A DNA stretch of 64,000 nucleotides, taken from contig JAFQOD010000028.1 of assembly GCA_017395685.1 (NCBI GenBank), forward strand, positions 1-64,000. The letters run 5' to 3'. The notes under the pieces were generated by a model. It was not told where the DNA came from and did no database searches. It saw only the letters and a program-made list of their open reading frames with translations. Below, in pieces: positions 61,019 to 64,000 of the stretch. The DNA comes from Clostridia bacterium. GTDB lineage: Bacteria > Bacillota > Clostridia > Christensenellales > Aristaeellaceae. Numbering within the stretch: position 1 is the first letter of the stretch; the number at the start of each line of letters is the position of its first letter. The position numbers and the translations under genes are program-made.

Positions 61019-62311
61019 TCAGAATACGTTGGCAGTGGGTTCGAGGAGCTGAACGTTCTCGATCACATAGTCAATCAGTTCCTGAGCGGTGAGGTTGGGG
61101 TTGATCATCATCTGCAGACGGGCATCCTTCACAACATTGCCCACGGTGGTGGTGTACTGGGTGAAGGTTTCGTAGGGAGCTACGTTGGTGCCGATCTTGT
61201 CATAGATGTAGGCGCAGATGTTCTGGCCATCATACCACTTGGAATAGAGGAAATCGCCGCGGATGGGGGAATTTTCGCCTTCATAGAAGCTCTTGAAGCT
61301 GGGGATCCAACCAATCTGTTCGTAGATGGAATCGTAGCCTTCAACAGTGCCCTTGAAGTACTTGATGAAGCCCCAGGCGCCTTCCTTGTTGGGGCTGTTC
61401 TTGTAGATGCCCTGAGAGGTGCCGCCGTTGAGCCAGCTGGTTTCGGGGCACTGGCAGAAGCGCCACAGGCCTTCGGTTACCTTTTCCTTGTCGTTGGAGG
61501 CAATGCAGCTGTTGGTGGACCAGGAAGCATGGTTGAAGAAGATAACGGTGCCATTGGTGTAGGCAGCGTTCCAGCTGGTGGAGTTCTTTTCATTCAGGCC
61601 CAGGGGCACGCCGGCATCCTGGATCTTCTTGGCGGTTTCGAAAGAAGCCAGATAACGGCCGGTGATGTCGATATCATCGCCGTCGATGAATTCAGCGTTG
61701 GTCTGGCCATGGATCATTTCGGCCAGGTCAGCGATGGACTGCATCATGAATACTTCGCCATTGGCAGCTTCCTTCAGCTTCAGGCCGGTAGCAATGAAGC
61801 TATCCCAATCCTTGATCAGTTCGTACACATCTTCGGGTTCGGTGACGCCGAAATACTTTTCGGTCAGGTCAACACGATACACGAAGCCGGAGGGGCAGAA
61901 CTGGTTATCCAGGGATACCAGGCGGCCTTCGGAATCCAGCAGGCCGGGCACAACGGCATCGATGATTTCGTTGCGGTCATAGTTGTAGGGATCGGCTTCC
62001 AGATCTTCCAGGATATCCATGGCGAACAGAGCGCCGCGGTTGGAAACTTCGCAGCTGACGATATCCGGCACATCCAGTTCGGAGGCAACAGCGCCCATCA
62101 GCTTGGTGAGGAAGTCGCCATTGTTAACCAGAACGTAGTCATATTCCAGTTCGGGGAAAACTTCGGCCACAACCTGCTTTTCATGCTTCATGACCTTTTC
62201 GCCCTGGCTCCATTCGATTACTTTGCCAGTGGGATTGTCGCCATACTCGGCCAGAGCAGCAGTGCTCATCATCATCATGACAACCAGCAGCAACGCAAAC
62301 AGTTTCTTCAT
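61019..62311 (-). CDS. Sugar ABC transporter extracellular substrate-binding protein
   Basis: A 430-residue exported binding protein with signal peptide MKKLFALLLVVMMMMSTAALA and no lipobox. The mature part has a family 1 layout: KVIEWSQGEKVMKHEKQVVAEVFPELEYDYVLVN (strand-helix start) and later SWNAAYTNGTVIFFNHASW and GIYKNSPNKEGAWGFIKYF. AAAGGA precedes the ATG. It is the first gene of the transporter unit, downstream of a promoter with a GntR-type operator. Ligand unknown; probably a uronide- or polyol-related sugar given the neighbouring enzymes. Confidence 0.9.
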   Translation of the reverse strand: MKKLFALLLVVMMMMSTAALAEYGDNPTGKVIEWSQGEKVMKHEKQVVAEVFPELEYDYVLVNNGDFLTKLMGAVASELDVPDIVSCEVSNRGALFAMDILEDLEADPYNYDRNEIIDAVVPGLLDSEGRLVSLDNQFCPSGFVYRVDLTEKYFGVTEPEDVYELIKDWDSFIATGLKLKEAANGEVFMMQSIADLAEMIHGQTNAEFIDGDDIDITGRYLASFETAKKIQDAGVPLGLNEKNSTSWNAAYTNGTVIFFNHASWSTNSCIASNDKEKVTEGLWRFCQCPETSWLNGGTSQGIYKNSPNKEGAWGFIKYFKGTVEGYDSIYEQIGWIPSFKSFYEGENSPIRGDFLYSKWYDGQNICAYIYDKIGTNVAPYETFTQYTTTVGNVVKDARLQMMINPNLTAQELIDYVIENVQLLEPTANVF

Positions 62312-62484
62312 CGTGTTTTCATTCCTTTCATTATTATCGTGTACGGGGGTGCATGTGCTCAGCGTGCACAGATGATTTTGATGCCGTTTCTTCTCCCTCC
62401 CTTTGGCACACAGTATAAAACCCATCTTTTTAACGCCTGCCGCACATGCGGCGCCTTCAATTGGAGACACCACAATGAGTAAAG

Positions 62485-62496
62485 ATGTCTTTACAT
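62485..62496. promoter_or_regulatory. GntR-type operator before the transporter unit
   Basis: ATGTCTTTACAT, identical at 11 of 12 positions to the core at 57896-57907 and likewise placed just after the predicted start. It is embedded in GTAAAG-ATGT-CTTTAC (62479-62494), and the overlapping ACATCATGATGT (62493-62504) is a perfect palindrome. Confidence 0.75.
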
Positions 62497-62508
62497 CATG
62501 ATGTATAT

Positions 62509-62537
62509 ACTATAACATCCGTCCAGCGGCTTGTCAA
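62509..62537 (-). promoter_or_regulatory. Promoter of the sugar transporter/AllA-like/DeoC unit
   Basis: Minus-strand TTGACA (62537-62532) and TATAGT (62514-62509) with a 17-base spacer. The 170 bases between it and the binding-protein start form a long leader with no other element I recognise. Confidence 0.8.
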
Positions 62538-62589
62538 CGCCATTTCAGGTTTTTTTCGTATTTTTTTGCCCATTTCATCCATCTCACAA

Positions 62590-62634
62590 GAAAAAAGCCG
62601 CCCCGGTGATGATCCCTTCATCCCCGGAGCAGCC
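62590..62634 (-). terminator. Terminator after the iron alcohol dehydrogenase gene
   Basis: On the minus strand GGCtGCtCCGGGGATG pairs with CATCaCCGGGGcGGC, followed by TTTTTT. Confidence 0.88.
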
Positions 62635-62646
62635 AATTGATGGTAA

Positions 62647-63822
62647 TTATTCCAATGCCAGGTAATAAATTTTCCTACAGTCCTCCGCATTCAGCGGAAC
62701 GAATTTTCCTACCGTTCCTCCCACCAGGGCGGCGCAATGGGCTGCCATCCGTTCAAAATCCCTGTCGTCAATCTGAATCTCCTTCAGACGGACGGGCATT
62801 TCCAGCGAGCGATAGAATGCTTCCAGCCGGCGGATGCCCTCCCGGGCAATCTCCTCCATCGTGCCCATCGATTCGGGCACGCCGAAAACCCGGATGGCGA
62901 ACTGTGCCAGCTTCTTTTCACCGCCCCGGGGCAGCACATATTTCATCCAGGCCGGGAATATGATGGCCAGCCCGGCGCCATGGGCAATATCATATACCGC
63001 GCTCAGCTCATGCTCCAGCTTATGGCTGGCCCAGTCGCCGATGCGCCCGGTCTGCAGCAGGGTATTATGGGCCAGGCTGCCTGCCCAGGTAATCTCTGCC
63101 CGGGCGTCATAATTTTCGGGTTCTGCCAAGGTCAACTGGGCGTTATTGATCACGGTGATCAGCGCCCCCTCGATCATCCGGTCCATCAGCTCCACATGCT
63201 CCACCTGGGTGAAATAACGCTCCATCATATGCGCCATGATATCCACAATGCCGCAGGCCACATGATATTTTGGCAGAGAAAAGGAATCCTCCGGATTGAT
63301 GATGGAGAATTTGGGGAAATTGAAGGGCACATTGCGGCCCACCTTGCACAGATCCGCTTCCCGGGTAATTACGCAGGAGCTGCTCATTTCACTGCCGGCA
63401 GCCGGAATGGTCAGAATGGTGCCAAGGGGCAAAACATGATCAATAACGCCCTTTCCGCAGAACAGATCCCACACATCCCCGTCATAGCATACGCCGTTTA
63501 CGATGGCCTTGCCGGTATCGATAGCGCTTCCGCCGCCCACTGCCAGCACCAGCTGCACATCATGCTCCCGGCACATTTCAATGCCCTTGTAAACCAGCGC
63601 CAGACGGGGATTGGGCTGTACGCCCCCCAGTTCCCATACATGGGCCCCCAGATCCAGAAGGATTTTCATCACTTTATCATATAAGCCGGTGCGCTTGATG
63701 CTGCCGCCGCCGTATACCAGCAGGATACGCTTTCCGTATTTTTCCACTTCCCCGCCCAGTTGATCCAGTGCATTTCTGCCAAAGTGAATCTTGGTAGGAT
63801 TCTGAAACGTAAAATCAATCAT
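62647..63822 (-). CDS. Iron-containing alcohol dehydrogenase
   Basis: A 391-residue group III dehydrogenase (BDH/YqhD-like). N-terminal FTFQNPTKIHFGRNAL, NAD(P) loop LVYGGGSIKRTGLYDKVMKIL, LVLAVGGGSAIDTGKAIVNG, and metal ligands in GIVDIMAHMMERYF and SHKLEHELSAVYDIAHGAGLAII. Such enzymes reduce aldehydes or oxidise polyols. GGAGGAGG precedes the ATG at 63822, which overlaps the end of the upstream gene. Its terminator separates it from the transporter promoter. Confidence 0.95.
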   Translation of the reverse strand: MIDFTFQNPTKIHFGRNALDQLGGEVEKYGKRILLVYGGGSIKRTGLYDKVMKILLDLGAHVWELGGVQPNPRLALVYKGIEMCREHDVQLVLAVGGGSAIDTGKAIVNGVCYDGDVWDLFCGKGVIDHVLPLGTILTIPAAGSEMSSSCVITREADLCKVGRNVPFNFPKFSIINPEDSFSLPKYHVACGIVDIMAHMMERYFTQVEHVELMDRMIEGALITVINNAQLTLAEPENYDARAEITWAGSLAHNTLLQTGRIGDWASHKLEHELSAVYDIAHGAGLAIIFPAWMKYVLPRGGEKKLAQFAIRVFGVPESMGTMEEIAREGIRRLEAFYRSLEMPVRLKEIQIDDRDFERMAAHCAALVGGTVGKFVPLNAEDCRKIYYLALE

Positions 63823-64000
63823 GGTTTTCCTCCTCCATCCCGTCACAGCCATATAATTTCATCGCATTGCGATACATCACATCACAAGCGGTTTCATAGG
63901 CCTGTTTTTCATCCATCAACCCTTTTTCAATATATCCCTGCAAAATCCGCTGTAGTCCCTGGCGGGCCAGACGGGCTGCCAGCCAGCTCATTTCCGGGAA
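63815..64000 (-). CDS. C-terminal end of an amidohydrolase-like protein (window edge)
   Basis: Only 61 codons are inside the window, ending ...ETACDVMYRNAMKLYGCDGM plus a short acidic tail, with the stop overlapping the dehydrogenase ATG. The pattern A-x-D-[VI]-M-Y-x-N-A-x-x-L-Y is typical of the last helix of metal-dependent amidohydrolases (Amidohydro_2/uronate-isomerase-like TIM barrels). The rest lies beyond the right edge, so the identification is tentative. It is co-translated with the iron dehydrogenase. Confidence 0.55.
   Translation of the reverse strand, partial: FPEMSWLAARLARQGLQRILQGYIEKGLMDEKQAYETACDVMYRNAMKLYGCDGMEEENHD

Noticed and set aside
60914-62482. 522-codon plus-strand frame opposite the second binding protein
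   Set aside because: Repetitive Gly/Val/Phe composition without motifs; a shadow of the minus-strand gene.

Overview
The window reads as a chromosomal segment of an uncultured anaerobic Firmicute of the class Clostridia. The clues are strong AAGGAGG-type ribosome sites, TTGACA/TATAAT promoters with 17-base spacers, a CtsR heat-shock box before clpB, a small bacterial SRP RNA, and a Gin-type sigma-G inhibitor beside tmk. Gin points to a spore-forming lineage. The many sugar ABC transporters and plant-polysaccharide enzymes suggest a gut or rumen habitat, possibly a Christensenellales-like group; that taxonomic guess is inference.

Layout. 1-139 is the end of an IS3/IS150-like insertion sequence. 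197-6552 is a LacI-controlled arabinoside locus: regulator, divergent binding protein, two permeases and a GH127 beta-L-arabinofuranosidase, with two matching palindromic operators. 6579-20741 is mostly housekeeping: ArsR-DUF2087 regulator, ruvC-ruvA-ruvB followed by three accessory genes, queA, a PfkB kinase, a structured RNA ahead of a zinc-ribbon gene, sfsA, gin, a HAD phosphatase fused to thymidylate kinase, mnmA and a flavoprotein. 20784-36235 holds a GH43/amino-acid-kinase/MATE operon, a secreted flavin-fold protein, apgM, an HPr-like protein, a phosphoesterase, an amidase with a damaged signal peptide, argF, decayed regulators, clpB and a lipoprotein with four peptidoglycan-binding repeats. 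36293-43975 carries glyA, the SRP RNA and an XRE-cupin regulated potABCD polyamine operon ending in a phosphodiester glycosidase. 44006-48597 is a GldAFG-like ABC operon whose permease gene is frameshifted.

The most unusual part is the minus-strand block from the right edge to 48685. It contains an amidohydrolase-like end, an iron alcohol dehydrogenase, a sugar ABC transporter (binding protein, two permeases), an AllA-like protein and a DeoC-like aldolase. A second unit follows: SMP-30 lactonase, GntR-UTRA regulator, GH105-like hydrolase, zinc dehydrogenase, FGGY kinase, CaiB-type CoA transferase, biotin-dependent carboxyltransferase, biotin carrier and a protein I do not recognise. The same core, ATGTCNTTACAT, sits just after the predicted transcription starts of both units, so the GntR protein probably controls both. 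A sugar or sugar-acid route that runs into CoA-thioester and biotin chemistry, with no biotin carboxylase or decarboxylase membrane subunit in view, matches no pathway I know and is the best candidate for something undescribed. The structured RNA at 15314-15526 is the second.

Several genes look broken: the ABC-2 permease (one missing base), the amidase signal peptide (T-run slip), a sigma-factor fragment and an XRE remnant.
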